NCBI GenBank assembly: GCA_963662155.1
Contig: OY759274.1
Span: forward strand, 15,856,939 to 15,920,938
Length of the DNA: 64,000 nucleotides
DNA from: Lamellibrachia columna
Lineage: Eukaryota > Annelida > Polychaeta > Sabellida > Siboglinidae
Reading direction: 5' to 3'
The notes under the pieces are model-generated. The model worked only from the letters and a program-made list of their open reading frames with translations. It did no database searches and had not been told where the DNA came from. Positions within the stretch are counted from its first letter, which is position 1; the number at the start of each line of letters is the position of its first letter. Below are positions 22,101-35,093 of the stretch, in pieces. The translations under genes were made by a program, and so were the position numbers.

Positions 22101-25100
22101 TACGTGGATAGAGGACACTAGCTGACAGCAGCGCCGTAGATCCATATTCATCGTTCTTCCACGGCAGTGGAGAGTGTCTCGGTCTAGGGAGCAGTGGCAC
22201 GAATGGTATTTGGACGATCCTCTCTTGAGCAGCATCCCTCATTCGTTGGAGTTCCGCATCTTTCTCACTCATCGATGACCCAGTCTGTTGCATAAGCTTC
22301 AGTGCAAGGAACTCAAGGGCGCATTTGATTCGACTGCGACCTTCGGGTACGTCTTCCCTGTAGACACTCTCCACGGACTCCAGTCTCTCGATCAGATTGT
22401 CCCACGTGATTTCATTGAATGCCATCCCAAGTTGTTGTAGGCGACGGAGGCACGTTTCACCAGTGAAGGTATCCCCACGTGGGAATCTGCCGTCTATTGG
22501 TAGGTACAACTTTGCAACAATTCCACCTGGATGCACCATGTCATGGGGAGTCCTCAGGGTCTCTCCGTCTGGAGTGACCGGCACACACGGGTACTGTTTG
22601 AGTAGGGAGTCGACCTTCTTACTCTGCAGAGCAAACCGTACGAGAGGATCACGTTCGGCGGCACTGAGCCGTTGTATGTTGGGGAAGAAGATGTCGCTAA
22701 AGAAGCGTTTCATGTCATATGTGTTGGTGTCGATGAATCCGCCACAACTTGCCTCCCGGAAGTTGTTCAGCACTGCATCACTCACGCTCACAGGCGTCCT
22801 GTCTGGCACGCACTGTCTGAATACAGATATGACAATCAACTGCAGTTCAGGCGATGCGACAAGGTCTGGGAGCAGGAACATGACTCTGTCAAGTGACACC
22901 ACGGAGGCATTGTCAGCGCTGTACATCATTGGAGTTGTAGCAGCGTGTGCAGCGAGGAAGCGATAGAAAACTCTCACCAAGGGCTGGAAGTAGGAGTCGG
23001 TGTCAGCGACGGTGGGCCAGATCAGGTATAATGGGACATCGTGCGCTGCCGCTGTCACCAAGGGCTGCAAGTCGTGTAGCATTTGTGTATATGCCGTGAC
23101 AACCCCACCCTCCAACAGAGCGTCGTCCCATGCACGCAGGTTACTTCCGGTGTCGTCGGAAGTCATCTCAACCAGGCGCCGACGATTCGAGTGCACGGCG
23201 AACATTCCGATGATGTGGACAGGCAGCCCACTGCGGACTGGCAGCGGTAGGAAGTTAAACACTTGGCCACCGTCTCGGTCATCTTCATACGGAGTCGCTG
23301 GGACATAGCCATTGTCTGCTGGCAGAAGACGTACAGCCACAGCCGCTGCAGGCACGTAGCCTTCTTTTGTCATCTCCTGGGCTAGTTTTATTGCTCTACT
23401 TTCTGCCATGCAGAAACAACTGAGCCAGAACTTGACCGTGACTGTGGGTCTTGTATGTAGGAGCGTAGTTCTATCATTGAGATGAGACTCGACCCGGATG
23501 ATAGTAGATGATTGTGGAGCGTGCGTTGCACTACCCTCAATCCATTCATTCATGTAGCGAACGGCTGCCTTCAGAAAGGTGCCACTGCGTGTCATCTCCG
23601 ATTTACCTTTGCTATCACCAGTATTGTGGAAGTACATATCGCGAATCTCCGTCACTATGTCCCTGGAGACGGTGAAGATTTTGACAGCATTGTCGGGAGA
23701 TGTATCCGATAACAGGTGCCACAGTGACACTTTCTTGACATTCTGCGTAAACAACAGCAGACTGTGAGCATTGTCAGCAAGCAGCGTCAACAACTGTGAC
23801 ATGTGCGCCGTGTCATAATGGAGACCACTGATGTCACTGCGTTGTGCCTGCAGCTTGGTGCGAAGTGGGAAGCGGAACAGTGTTGCCGGCCATGACGGTC
23901 CACTGACGGCATCCATGTCGCAGCCAAACACGCCCTTGTACGGTTGGAACTGATGTGACATTTTCCGCAACAATGTTTTGTTGCGGCGCAAGTCGATCTT
24001 GATGCCCGGCTTTGACTTGTCATGTATACTACGACCGAGGTGTGTCGTGTGCGGGTCAAAGAACACAATGACGTTGCCAGTCACAAAGCTTGGCACATCT
24101 GTCAAGTTGTACACCACGTTGAACCCGAGACCAAACCGACCGATCTTCGTCGCATCCATCTGCTTCGCGGCCCCGCCAAGTCGTATGATGTTGTCAAGGT
24201 CGCTGTCTGTGAACGTCGAGTTGCTGTAGCACCAGAGAGCCGGGCCTTGACATTCACGCATGCCTTCGTCAAACAGGTACTTCCTTGCATCGTCATGAGT
24301 GCGTTCATCGTACATGAAGTGAACCTCAGTCGCACCAGCGTCGTCGGCATTCTGCAACAGTTCCTTCGGGATGGCCAGTCCGTCGGTGTAGTCCTCTAGC
24401 AAACGCCTCAATGTATTTGTCAGTGGCTCTCCTTGACCGAAGCTCGTGATTGCCAGCTCCTCTGCGTGAAGCATACGACTCATGAGTGTCGGCACTCCGA
24501 GGGCAGCAGCCGTACTCGTCGGCAGGTGGTGATGGGTCAGGATGATCCCGTCAGTTTCATCAAACTCCAAACTGTCGAATCCTTTGCGAAGCCACTCCAC
24601 GTCACAGTATGCGCAGTCAGAGGCTGGGAGCAGACGCACGGTCCCCTCCACGTTTGCTGGTACTAGAACCCGGCCAAGCACAGAGTCTTGCCGCGGAAGA
24701 GATTTCATTTGATTGAGGATGTCAGTTGTCAGTCGAAGGTCGGACTCAATTTCTTCAACACTGTGGCTTGGTACATTGTCGTTTCTCGGTTTCGGATCTT
24801 CTGCCTCATTTGTTGCTTCTACTTCGTCAATCTCCCCGTCAGAGACACTGGTTGCCTGTTCTTTGTCACTATTGTTACACTTAGCTTTTATGTCATGGAG
24901 TACGTTGACAAGAACATCGCTGGAGCATTGATGCCTGACGCCGCAACCAGATAGAAGCTTGCCAAACCGCTGTAGTCCAGGAGTGAGCGCGTAGACATAG
25001 GGCTTCAGTGTCAGTGGTGGCGGCTGCAGCAACACTCGTTCTACAGTAGTGAAGCCTTCCCCGTGCCAAACCCACTCGCGCAGCTCAGCTGCTTCCAACG

Positions 25101-26678
25101 CTTTATGTACAGCACCCAGTGGATGCGTGGACAAGGCATCGTAAGTGTTTCTCACGACGAATGTGTAGTCTGCCGTTGAATCATATGAGTAGGACGCCAC
25201 GAGCAGGGTGAATTGTCTCACGACAGCGTCTAGAGACGGCGGCCTGTCCCAGCCAAACAACGTTGATATGTTCTCCTTCGCTCTACATCGCACCATTGGT
25301 ACAACACTGCCGACGATGCAAGCCCAATCATACGACTTGACATCTCCGGCGTTGCAGAACACATCTCCAGCATTATTCTTCAAGCCGACCGGAAGCTGCT
25401 CCGGCATATCGGTGCACACTGTCACCCAGGCGAGATTTTTGAGCCAATCAAAAAGCAGCTTGCCATTCACTTCTTCCTGCACCAGGTTACAGTTGCTGGC
25501 AAGAAACATCAGTAATGTTTCTGCTTTCTGCTTTTTGTCGTCAGCCAGTGTGTTACTCATGGTTTCAATGTGTGCTGCAGTGGACAGAATGTCGTGGGCA
25601 GATACATCCCTTGCAGTCTTCATCCCCATCTTCCTCAGGACAACCAAACTCTCAGGTGTGTCATAGAATGCACTTGGGAAGTGGTTGTCCTCGCCCACAA
25701 ACAGTTTCTGGATTGTTCCATCGGTGGGATCATAAACCGAATTTGGTGACACTACATGTCCTCCCCTTGTAGTGACAAATGGTATATCTATGATATGTCT
25801 CAGAAGTTGTGGATCATCACGCTGCAACATCTGGATGTTGTCAAACACGTAGTGCATGCACTTCTGCACGTCCTCTGGCTTCAGGCATCTATTCCTCATC
25901 TCAGACAGGACGTGACATTTGATGAAGCTGACATCGTTCAAGATTTCCACCTCGAGTGTAGTCGCTGCCGACATCGCCTCGTTGGTGGACACGTCAATGA
26001 ATGCTTCCATCAGTGTGACAATATTGTGACTGGCGTGTGCCTTCTTCACTTCTGCTGCTGACACAACCTGTGGCTGTTCGGGCGTCGAACGAGTGCTCTT
26101 GAATAGGGGCAGTGTACGCAGGAACTCCTTGTGTCTTTCTTCAATGCTCTCACTGTCTATCATTCCGATCAGCTCAAGCAGTTCCAACTTCTCCGCCTCT
26201 GTGGTGTGGTCGCGGAAGAGAGTGCTGACATCATTCTTCCTGCTTGCTGTCAATATCGCATCGATAACATCCTTGGGTATTGGCGGACGAACGAAGCTGC
26301 CAACGACAGCCGCATGACAACGCACGTGGTCAGCCAGTCCATCTACCATAGTGACACCAACCAGCTCCAGACAGTGACACAGACAAGGACTCAATTCAAC
26401 ACCAAACTCACTGCGCAGGATGACCAGTGACGGCAATGTCAGTGGCACTACTTTGTCCTCACCTAGTGGAAGGATGGGCAAGTCAAGGAAGGGTGTCAGG
26501 TCAGTGGGATGTTGTCGACGCAGATAGACCCACAGACGTTCTAGCCAATCTCGGGAAGCGTGCTGGTAGCCTGCGTCTGGCCTGGGAAGCGTTGCTGTCT
26601 TGTACCACGACTTGGGAATGACTTTCTTGATCAAGTCAACCATGACATGAGTGTTGAGGTGTCTCAGTTGGTAGCTGT
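16180..26678 (-). CDS. Sacsin-like giant exon 6: SRR1 end, SRR2, SRR3, C-terminus
   Basis: A single 10.5 kb exon without a stop until TAG at 16180-16182, paralleling the giant final exon of vertebrate SACS. SRR2 begins near residue 1434 with ELLQNADDAGATEVHF and KIGRFGLGFNVVYNLTD; SRR3 near 2488 with ELIQNADDAGATEIHF and KTGQYGIGFSAMYHLTD. Both keep the N-box and glycine lid, and each is followed by the conserved HIIGMFAVHSNRRRL or HVNGHFALGYENRRTL block. An acidic linker precedes SRR2 and a six-lysine run (PEKKKKKK) lies near residue 2970. The C-terminus ends with GEYVGYKEDDSHPVLYGI and KFVRN, with no HPD-bearing J domain and no HEPN domain. The 1.4 kb downstream also lacks them. Confidence 0.95.
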
Positions 26679-29600
26679 CTGTAATCATAGATAAACAAAC
26701 ATTTAAGACTCCAGACCCGCGGGGACTACTTCACATAGAAGCGTGCACACGCGCACGCGCGCACGCGCGCACAGTACGCACGCACGCACAACCGATTGTA
26801 TTTTTGTCGCTCTTTCAATGATCCTGATCATATTAGAGTCAATATGAATTTGTTTTTTAAATACATAATATATAGAAATGTTTTGCTTGCATGCACATGC
26901 AATTGAACAATTATTACTCTCATGAAGAATGTTCAAATTTCGTTAACATGTCCACACAGCTTAATTATCAATAATTATGCCTTATGCACAGGGTTTTTAT
27001 GGCCTCTGATACAAGACAATTGACGGTAATAACATTGGAATTTGTATAGCACGATGATGTCGACGTGGGGATATAGTCATTTTGCTGCAAGTTATGGGCG
27101 TCATAAAGCACAGTTATCAAAACATGTTGCCATTATGGAACTATGCATTGCCCGTATGAACTGAACCTTACCAACCCTGCTTATGCATATTACTGTATAC
27201 AAATGAAATGTATATTAAAACACCTACATGCAAACAATGTTACATACCTTCATTGATAACCTTGGTGAATGTTTGCATGAGTTCCCCGCTCAAGTCATCA
27301 GCAAGCAGACGATGCTCCAGACCTGGCAGTAAATTCATTGGACACTCTTCATTGGCCAGAAACACTGTCTCCATACTACGACTGAAGAACGTGAACTCGC
27401 CATTGGCAAGAGGCAACAACTTGAGATCCTCAAGGTCTCGGAAGTCTTGATCATCTTTCAACAAGTAGTGCAGCAAAAGCAATTTATTTGCCGCATCCAA
27501 ACTGTCGTATGCCTGGATATGGTGACGTATTGTGGCACGCACAAACGTCGGCATTATCTTATGTGGCTGATGTGATGTGAACTTTCCCAGTGCTTCCAGG
27601 TAATACATCGGCACAGTAACAACCGGTATGTTTGCTGCCAACAGAACGTCGACCACTTGCTTCCTAGTGGCAGTGTCTTCTGTGAGACAGTCAAAAACTG
27701 CCTGGCTGACGGGTATCCACTTTCCACCATCAAGGCATGTGTAGAAGACGGCATTCTGCTCGAAGAGTTTCACAAAGAAGAGCTTTAGCATAATCCACCA
27801 TTTCTCGTCCACTTTCTCCAGATCTGGCACAGCTGCATATACATCTTGGACAGACAGTGTTCTCGAAGGAGCCTGACTACAGCGAATGGCTGATGCCACC
27901 ATTTCGACATAACACCCAGGAAGGAGATAAGAGAGCATGCATTTGTTCCACTGGAGGCACTTGTCTGAACTGATACTCTGTCCTGTCGATGGCCACCTCA
28001 GATGACGTCGATTCTGACTCACTGCAAAGTAGCCATTGATGTGCACAGGAAGACCTGTGGAACTATTCTGTTCAACAGCCAAAGGAAGGACGCAAAACAC
28101 CTGTCCACTCAGCTCTACAGATATGTTGGGCTCAGGAATGTTCTCCTCTGTTTTCCACCTCTGTTTCAACTCCATGGCTGCACCAACTAGGGGCATGAAG
28201 CCAAGCTTTGGGTCTTGTTGCAATGTCTGCAGCTCCACAGACACATCCCCGCCTCCGTACATTTCACTAACCAACAGTTGGCGTACGTCTGTCTGGTGGC
28301 TGCCATCTTCCTTGTACTGAACCGTCTCCACCTCCATGAGGTATGTTGTCTTGAACGATGTTGCTGGAGTCGGGTTTCTCTTGATTTCAGTCAAGAACTG
28401 ACTGCGGTGATGTCTCACAGACTCCAGACACGACTCAGCTACTCGCACAGAGAAGACAGGTTGTGCCTTATCTTCCCCTGCAGCCCTCTTGCACAGAACT
28501 ACTTCCTCCACATGTTTCAGGAAGATTAGGACGAGATAGGCATTGCTCTCGAAGGAACTGAACAATTCCATCACCTTCTCATGTGTGTAAATTTGGTCGG
28601 ACAGTAGAGACGGTGTATTTCGTATGGGGAAGCGAAACATGGTTCCGTCAAAGCTGCCTTTATCAAATGATCTCTGGGAGCAGTTGAAGAGGCCTCGGTA
28701 GGGGTCAAATTGGTTGGTGAGGCGATGCACCTCTGATTTCTGTTTGGCCATATTCCACATGAAACCCGAGGTCAAAATACCTTTGACTTTGAAATATTTC
28801 TCATGTGGGTCAATGACGAAGAGTCGGTTGCCGCTCAGTACACTTGGCAAATCTGTGGAAACATATGATGACGATACACAAGCAACACAACTGAACATTG
28901 TACAACTTTTGTTAAACAGTAATATATAGCTAAATATACATAATTACTTTGTTGTAATATCGGAATATATTTATTACATTTTGCACAATTGAGTGTAAAG
29001 TTTCCAAGCATATTCTTGCACGTCATAATTTTAATAAGAACTTTGACCCTTTATGAAACTGCATTTGCTATTGATGTTTTTCCCTACTATCGTTTAGGGA
29101 TATGGTATGTAATATTAGTATTAGCAGAAGTTATTATACCATGCTTTTAATCAGATTTGTGAATTCAATGTCTAATATAAATAAGAAAGTAATGTTTTGT
29201 TGGATACAACTGGTAAGGCAACACTTTTCTGATGTTTATCCTGTAATGTTGTACTCACCTGTCATGTGCAGTACAGATTTGAAGCCGAGACCGAAGCGTC
29301 CCACTTTCATTGGGTCTTTCTCTTTAATGCTGTCTTGCAACATGCGGATGCCCTTCCAATCATCCTTGCTGAAGATGGCATCGTTGTATGTGTATATGGC
29401 TGGTCCCTGTTACCACAACACACAATATGGTTTAATGATTATCAAAAATATATCTACATGACACGAACATTTTTATTTAATTGTACAATGTGAATAACAG
29501 TTACCTTAGTTCATTTGCCAGATCAACATGCTATTTTAAAGTTGCTTCCTCAAATGGTTCAACCCATCGCGAATCCGGTTCACTTGTGTCCAGATGTGTT

Positions 29601-29904
29601 GTGTGTTACTAGTTTAAATAATGTGTGCAGTCTGTTTAATACAAAAATGCCCATTTTTGTTCAAATCATCAAAAAAATTGACTTTTGACATTAGATCTGG
29701 TAAGGATCAAAATGGTGGATATCCAAAATGGTAAACACTGTGTGGGTCAATGCTGGTCATGGGCGTGATCTCCATCCTCTCGCCGATCACATGACAAAGT
29801 TACGAAATTTCAATTTTTTTTAAATTGCATAATGTGAATAACAGCCACTTTAGTGCATTTGCCAGTTCAATATGTGTTAATATGTTGAGCAAAAGGTAAA
29901 GTGG

Positions 29905-29978
<74 letters not shown>

Positions 29979-30849
29979 TGTGGAGAGAAAATGGAGACAG
30001 GTGAAAGTGTCAAGAGATACTGTCAAGGTATATTTGGACTGGCTGCTTATCGATAGCAACTCTTGGAATCCAACAAAGCCATCAGGAAATAAACATATTA
30101 GCTATTAGTGAGTGCATTTAATATAGTTAGCCTATGCTATGTCATGAGCTCACAATAGCTTACTAATGTGTCAATTTCGTGATCAATGTTGTTCGCTCTA
30201 AGAGCAAAGATAATCTATTTTTATGTCAACACCACACCGATTGGCTCAAATGAGTCTACGTTGAAAACGTGTACAGTTAATGTCATATCATTATCGTTAT
30301 ATACAGCCATGCGTTTAACTTTACACAGGCGTGCTTAATTATTTAAAGGCATGCCGCTAAATAGTAATGGTAGCCCTGATGTGATGGTATTGTAGTGTCA
30401 CATGTAGGCCAAAGCATAGACAGATCACGTCACGTTAATACGTATTACTGATGTAGCTCTGTGGATGTATGTTATACCTGGAAGGCGGCCAGGTCTGGGT
30501 GGTGCAGGGAGCTTGTCCCGTGCGAGTGCTGGTCGTAGAGAAATGTGACAGTTCGTGCGCCAGCATCCTCCGCATTCTGAATGAGCTCCTGAAACCAGCA
30601 CAGTGCGAACGTCTGTAAACGTCTGGAGGTTAGAATCTTATGAGAAAAAGGGTCACTGCAATAAAATGTATGTAATAAAATTACATAAAATGGTTACATA
30701 AAGTGTAACAGTATTGTTGTTATGACTTTACCATATTAGTAAAAATGTGATTGCATCTATGTTTACCATCCTCGCTATTTGTAATATAGTTGTCACAACG
30801 CACAAATGATAAGTTTATGGTTAGCGTTCTTTATATATTATATATTTCT

Positions 30850-30907
<58 letters not shown>

Positions 30908-31598
30908 AACTATTGTTGATTTGCCTTATTGACAATGAAAATTGCTTTATTGATGTTTAAATTAGAAATAATAAATTCAGGGTAATTATAAGAACAAGGA
31001 AATTATATATCACCTTGAGGATTTGTCCATCATCTGGGTACTGGTCAAGGATGGACCTCAACTGCCGGATGAGACTGGGGCGAATCAGGCCATAGTTCTC
31101 CTCATCAACGTCATCTGTAGGAATATATATCACAGTTATTTAACAATATCTTGTGTTTTTTTACTTTACAAAATATGTGTTAGAAAGACAATCAATACCC
31201 GAACAACATTAAAGCTAAGACGTTGTCACTTCACATGCTTATATAAGAATACTATGTGTGTTTTTACTTTCAAAATATGTGTTAGAAAGACAATCAACAC
31301 CCCAACAACAACATTAAAGCTAAGACGTTGTCACTTCACGTTTCTTGGAAATTACGTAATTACTGCATATAGAAGTACAGAATTGCCAACTCAAAAAGAT
31401 TGTCGGTTTTTTGTAATGTAATCCTCAATACCAAGTTAGGTTATTCACATAAATAATCTATTACAGCACTGTACAATATAACATGTCATACTTAGGTATG
31501 AGTTTACTGTGAAGGGCTTAGAGAAACTTCTTTTCAGTTTTCTTTAAAGAAATGTCTGCACAATTATACTAACCATCATCTGAACCCTGTGTCTCCAT
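16180..31598 (-). CDS. Sacsin-like giant chaperone protein, six coding exons
   Basis: Exons on the minus strand: 31574-31598, 31014-31114, 30478-30588, 29259-29406, 27248-28852, 16180-26678. All junctions are GT-AG and in phase (12489 nt, about 4162 residues). Start: ATG at 31598, just upstream of the first repeat; an acceptor-like ttcag near 31693 suggests a spliced 5' UTR. Sacsin in vertebrates is a roughly 4.5 kDa x 1000 (about 520 kDa) cytosolic co-chaperone. Its three repeats (SRR1-3) each start with an HSP90-type ATP-binding fold. Here the repeats begin near residues 43, 1434 and 2488, close to the human spacing. Absent are the N-terminal ubiquitin-like domain and the C-terminal J and HEPN domains, so Hsp70 stimulation is not expected from this protein. 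It is sacsin-related rather than proven orthologous; many invertebrates have several such genes. The clean 12.5 kb frame points to purifying selection. Confidence 0.93.
26740..26792. repeat. CG/CA alternating purine-pyrimidine tract in intron 5
   Basis: Runs of gcacgcgcgcacgcgcgcac and cgcacgcacgcaca alternate purine and pyrimidine for about 50 bases, a composition known to favour left-handed Z-DNA. Confidence 0.8.
27248..28852 (-). CDS. Sacsin-like exon 5, rest of SRR1
   Basis: A 1605-nt exon from DLPSVLSGNRLFVIDPHEKY through FRFPIRN, PVHINGYFAVSQNRRHLRWP (the typical conserved block that follows the ATPase core in every SRR) to FTKVINE. Donor GTATGT at the left end. Confidence 0.93.
29259..29406 (-). 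CDS. Sacsin-like exon 4, glycine-rich lid of SRR1
   Basis: Encodes GPAIYTYNDAIFSKDDWKGI and on to KVGRFGLGFKSVLHMT, the G-x-x-G-x-G-F lid motif. Acceptor GTAACAG, donor GTGAGT. Confidence 0.92.
29907..29975. repeat. (GA)n microsatellite in intron 3 of sacsin-like gene
   Basis: About 33 GA units forming a 68-base pure purine/pyrimidine mirror tract, able in principle to form triplex H-DNA. Confidence 0.95.
30478..30588 (-). CDS. Sacsin-like exon 3, ATP-binding motif of SRR1
   Basis: Encodes 37 residues starting ELIQNAEDAGARTVTFLYD. The asparagine and aspartate of this motif are the metal/ATP-binding N-box residues of the Bergerat fold. Acceptor TTTCAG, donor GTATAA. Confidence 0.92.
30850..30904. 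repeat. (TA)n microsatellite in intron 2 of sacsin-like gene
   Basis: About 26 TA units, preceded by an imperfect ttatatattatatatttc stretch. Confidence 0.95.
31014..31114 (-). CDS. Sacsin-like exon 2
   Basis: Acceptor CTACAG; encodes DVDEENYGLIRPSLIRQL and then QYPDDGQILK, the lead-in helix of an SRR ATPase domain; donor GTGATA. Confidence 0.85.
31140..31345. repeat. Tandem duplication of about 105 bp in intron 1
   Basis: The block containing aatatgtgttagaaagacaa through aaagctaagacgttgtcact occurs twice head to tail with a few changes. An ORF through it (31023-31421, +) is a by-product. Confidence 0.85.
31574..31598 (-). CDS. Sacsin-like exon 1 (start codon)
   Basis: Encodes METQGSDD plus one base; donor GTTAGT. 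It is the only ATG in frame with exon 2 and leaves no room for a ubiquitin-like domain unless a further upstream coding exon exists. Confidence 0.75.
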
Positions 31599-33500
31599 TG
31601 TTGTAGCTGTATCAGAAACAGCGTTTTGTTCCGCGACCAAGTACTGGTTCTGTCAGTCAGTTCCCCTATCCACGTGCATCAGCTTAATTCCTGAAATGTC
31701 AACAAACTTAACTTCATTAATTAAGATTATGTGATGGTGTAGATATATTAAAGTAAAACAACAGTCATGGTTTTGGGGGCAATGCACCTAAAAGAGTTAC
31801 AACTAACCGTTTGCAACCACAATCAATAATATCACGCTAGTGATTTTCTCATAATGTGTTCTACAAGTGAGAGATTCTGGTCAAATCTGATATGTTGACA
31901 AGCGACCAATAAGTGTCTGGCAGTTATAAAAAATTAACGCAGCTAGATCTCCGCTGCGACGCTTTGAGTGCTGGCGACCGAAATCGAAGGGTCGATACGT
32001 ATACACTGAAGTAACGCAAACGCAAAGAGCATGGCCATAATCTATTGGCAAGAATGGACTAGGTGTTTACAAATATATTTTCATTTGGTGAGCGTATATT
32101 TGTCAGACTACAAGCACTCGTGACATATGGTTATATAACATTATGACGCGGCCCATGAAATGAACACGCTGCGTGTTCAACATGGTTTTCCTGGTAAACC
32201 ACTGGCATGATATTCTTGATTGTAGTTACACATGGTTATGTTTGTATCATCTGTTTTATTAACACTTATATGTGCATAAGCCCCAAACCACGACTTTACT
32301 TTCCATTTACGATTTAAAAAGCCAGGTAAATTGCATGGTGTTCCCTGCAATCTTTCATATACTGCTACAATAGGCAAGCGGGTGGGTATGTCGGTGGTCG
32401 GTTGGACATGTGAGCAGATAGGTGGACGAGAATATATGCAGTGAGATAACCAGACTGGCAATCTGGAAGACAAGCAAAGAGGCAGCCAGACAGGAAGCTA
32501 GAACGACAGGCAAGCACAAAGACAGCTACACAGACAGGTTGGAACCGAGACCGACATACATACATCTACCCAGGCAAGAAGGCGTCACCACAACCAGCCA
32601 GGCAGGCAAACAACAAAGCAACACAAGACAACCACAACCATAATATTATAGACAGACAGACATAGAGACATACAACAAGGCATAAAGTCAAGCAAAGAGT
32701 AAAAGTTTAAGGTAGACATGTAGCCACAAGCAAGGCAGTTACAAAGATAGGCGGTCAAACAGACAATTGGGCAGGAAGGCAGAAAAAACACACAAGTATA
32801 CATTCTCTGCAGGCCAGTCCAGTGTACGGTCCGTTAGCTTGACAGGTTTGACAGACAGGCGGGTGGGTAGGCAGATAGACAGATAATACGTGTGTACATG
32901 CAGACAAACATGTTGCCATGTTATAGGAAAATCACAAGGTTTGGCATGATAAGTCGTGCATGAAAACATTACATGGCTGGTAACAATAATGTTTTTAATC
33001 TACACGTACCTTTTTCTTGATAGAAGAACTACATATAGCAGCTATGTTTGCATGCTTAAACAGTTTAGCAGAGTCTCTCCAATGATTCCTCAAACATGAA
33101 TGCAGCAAAATAGCCAAGCCAGCAACGACTGTAACCAGGCAATCCGAAACGATTGCCGGGTAGTCGAAACCATGCGTTGTCCATACGCCGTACTATTGTA
33201 AGCATACGAGTTTTTTGGAGTGTAGTTTGGTGTGCGTGTGCAGCGCTATTCCCCGTATGCTTTTGATATGATGAGGCCATATAGCATAAAACCATTCCGG
33301 GGAACCATCAATATACGATTGTTACCTGTCTACTTGGGGTTTTGATATAAAATGGTTATTTCCAGCAATGGTAGATCTACTAGAACCAACAGCAAAAATA
33401 TCTCACATTGATACACTTTCAACATGTGTTAAAAATATGTGTAAACTGTTGTACATCACAACTAGATAACCTATGAAATCCTTGATATATGTATGTTGAT
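31599..33500. other. 5' flank of sacsin-like gene; degenerate GACAGGCA-type repeat
   Basis: No coding exon is recognised. A presumed 5' UTR exon lies at about 31599-31692. From about 32370 to 32900 the plus strand is a long run of loosely repeated cagacaggcaag / gacagacagg / ggcaggcagg motifs, with very few C-to-T interruptions. Several small ORFs here are artefacts of that composition. Confidence 0.6.
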
Positions 33501-34160
33501 CAATTGAAATTCATTAGTTTGGTAATATACCATGATATACCATGGAAATCATAGTATACTATGGTGTTTTTGAAACAGGGAAACCATACTATACAACGAC
33601 CATGCATAATATGTGAAAAAAACATGATCTACCACAGTTTACCATGTAATGTCATAGCATACCATGGTGTACAATGGTATTCAATGGTATCTAATAAATT
33701 TAGCACATTCGTGGTTAGGAATTGAACAACGAATGTAACAGTTTAAGTCTCTTGACAACTGAACTTTTGAAAATATAGACTAAAGATGACTGCCTGGCGA
33801 CAGGTAACGTTTACATGCAAATAACTGGGACATATTCCTAAATACCAAATGGAATCCATCACCGAATTCCCACCGGAGGTGCGGCGGTTCATACAGCGAG
33901 CGTGTCGCTCAGGCCTGTCGAGCGAAGGTTAGATAGGCCTTTTATAAAAAGCATTTAAAATTCATAGTAATAAAGACATGGAACTGAAAAGGGGCACGTA
34001 AACAAAAAATAACATAATGACCTTTTTCAGTGATATCATTGTATAAGAATACGACAAATGATAATGGTTGCAGTCAACGCAGATGTATACGATGACAGAA
34101 ATAATGGACATAACATAGTTTTCACAAATAGTGAATTGTAAACTGAGTGATGTGAAAATA
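33500..34160. repeat. Copy A of the CCATGGTA-containing long repeat
   Basis: The region starts with clustered accatgg/ccatggt palindromes (33530-33700), then gcgacaggtaacgtttacat, agcgagcgtgtcgctcaggc and aattcatagtaataaagaca. The same blocks appear in the same order at 48560-49300 and 57880-58600. It is the most diverged and shortest of the three copies. Confidence 0.75.
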
Positions 34161-35093
34161 TGAATTAAAAAATCAAACATTTGTCCACCGATTCCTGTCC
34201 GTTGGCTATACACCTGACTTAATAAATTATAGAGATACTTTATAAGAAATGCAGAACATTAAATACAGTTATCCAAGGTAGACAATCATAGACTAAAGAT
34301 GCTTGCAGACTTTCATAAATGTGTTGTAGTCGACCGTCAATAATATGACATTGTAGCCATTTATCATGACCGTCGTTTTATATTGGTGTACTTATAGGTT
34401 TGAAGTGTCCATCAAGTCCTGTACACAGTTTGAAGACCGCGTTAAGATGTCAAACAAGATATGCGATCAAGTTCACGTACATAGCTCATCTTGATTACCT
34501 CCTCTGTGACAACGACGTCATTTGTGTCAAGCCATCTGCCATACACATCAACGGGACACACGTGCTCCACACTGTCCGACTTGGGAAGGAGAAACCATTC
34601 TGTGTGGGGAGACGTCGTGTGTCTGTGACGGGTGTTATGGGGAGTAACCTTCCACTTGTGAGTGGAAGTCAACAAACTTACAACGTGAACAAGAGGGCAA
34701 AAGATAAGCAGCACAGCAACCTGAATTAGAGTGAAACACCTGCCCACTTGGAATTTGTCTCAGGTATTCAGCATTTGTCTCAGAGACGAGGGCAATATTC
34801 CAACTTCATACTGATTAAACACTTGCCCAAACAGAAGTAGTTGAAGCAGGTCCTTCTCTCAAGGATTCAACTACTCAGGTTCCAGCATTTGATGTTGGAA
34901 AATATGTTGTGGCAGTGTATGATGATGAGGAGGAGGGAATAGTCACCGTTTGTTTTATCTATGGGCACATGTATGTGGCATGTGCGCAAGTACATGCCTG
35001 CAACCCCACATGAAGTTATCCTGTCATCTCTGAAAATGGATACTAGTATGGTGCCGAGTTGATCAGCTTCTTCCTCGTATATTGAGGAATAAG
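34160..35093. other. Unassigned spacer with transposase-tail remnant
   Basis: No host gene is recognised. The ORFs at 34400-34729 (+) and 34442-34747 (-) match nothing known. At 34875-35060 (+) the frame reads FDVGKYVVAVYDDEEEGI and, after a shift, ATPHEVILSSL, reminiscent of the C-terminal tail domain of pogo/Tigger-related and other transposon proteins. It would be a short fossil. Confidence 0.4.

Noticed and set aside
27208..28529. Plus-strand ORFs opposite sacsin-like exon 5 and many more opposite exon 6
   Set aside because: They are shadows of the long minus-strand coding frame, with no domain of their own.
34442..34747. Small secreted protein on the minus strand (hydrophobic start)
   Set aside because: No homology, no splice or promoter support, and the opposite strand is equally open. 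It lies in repeat-rich DNA.
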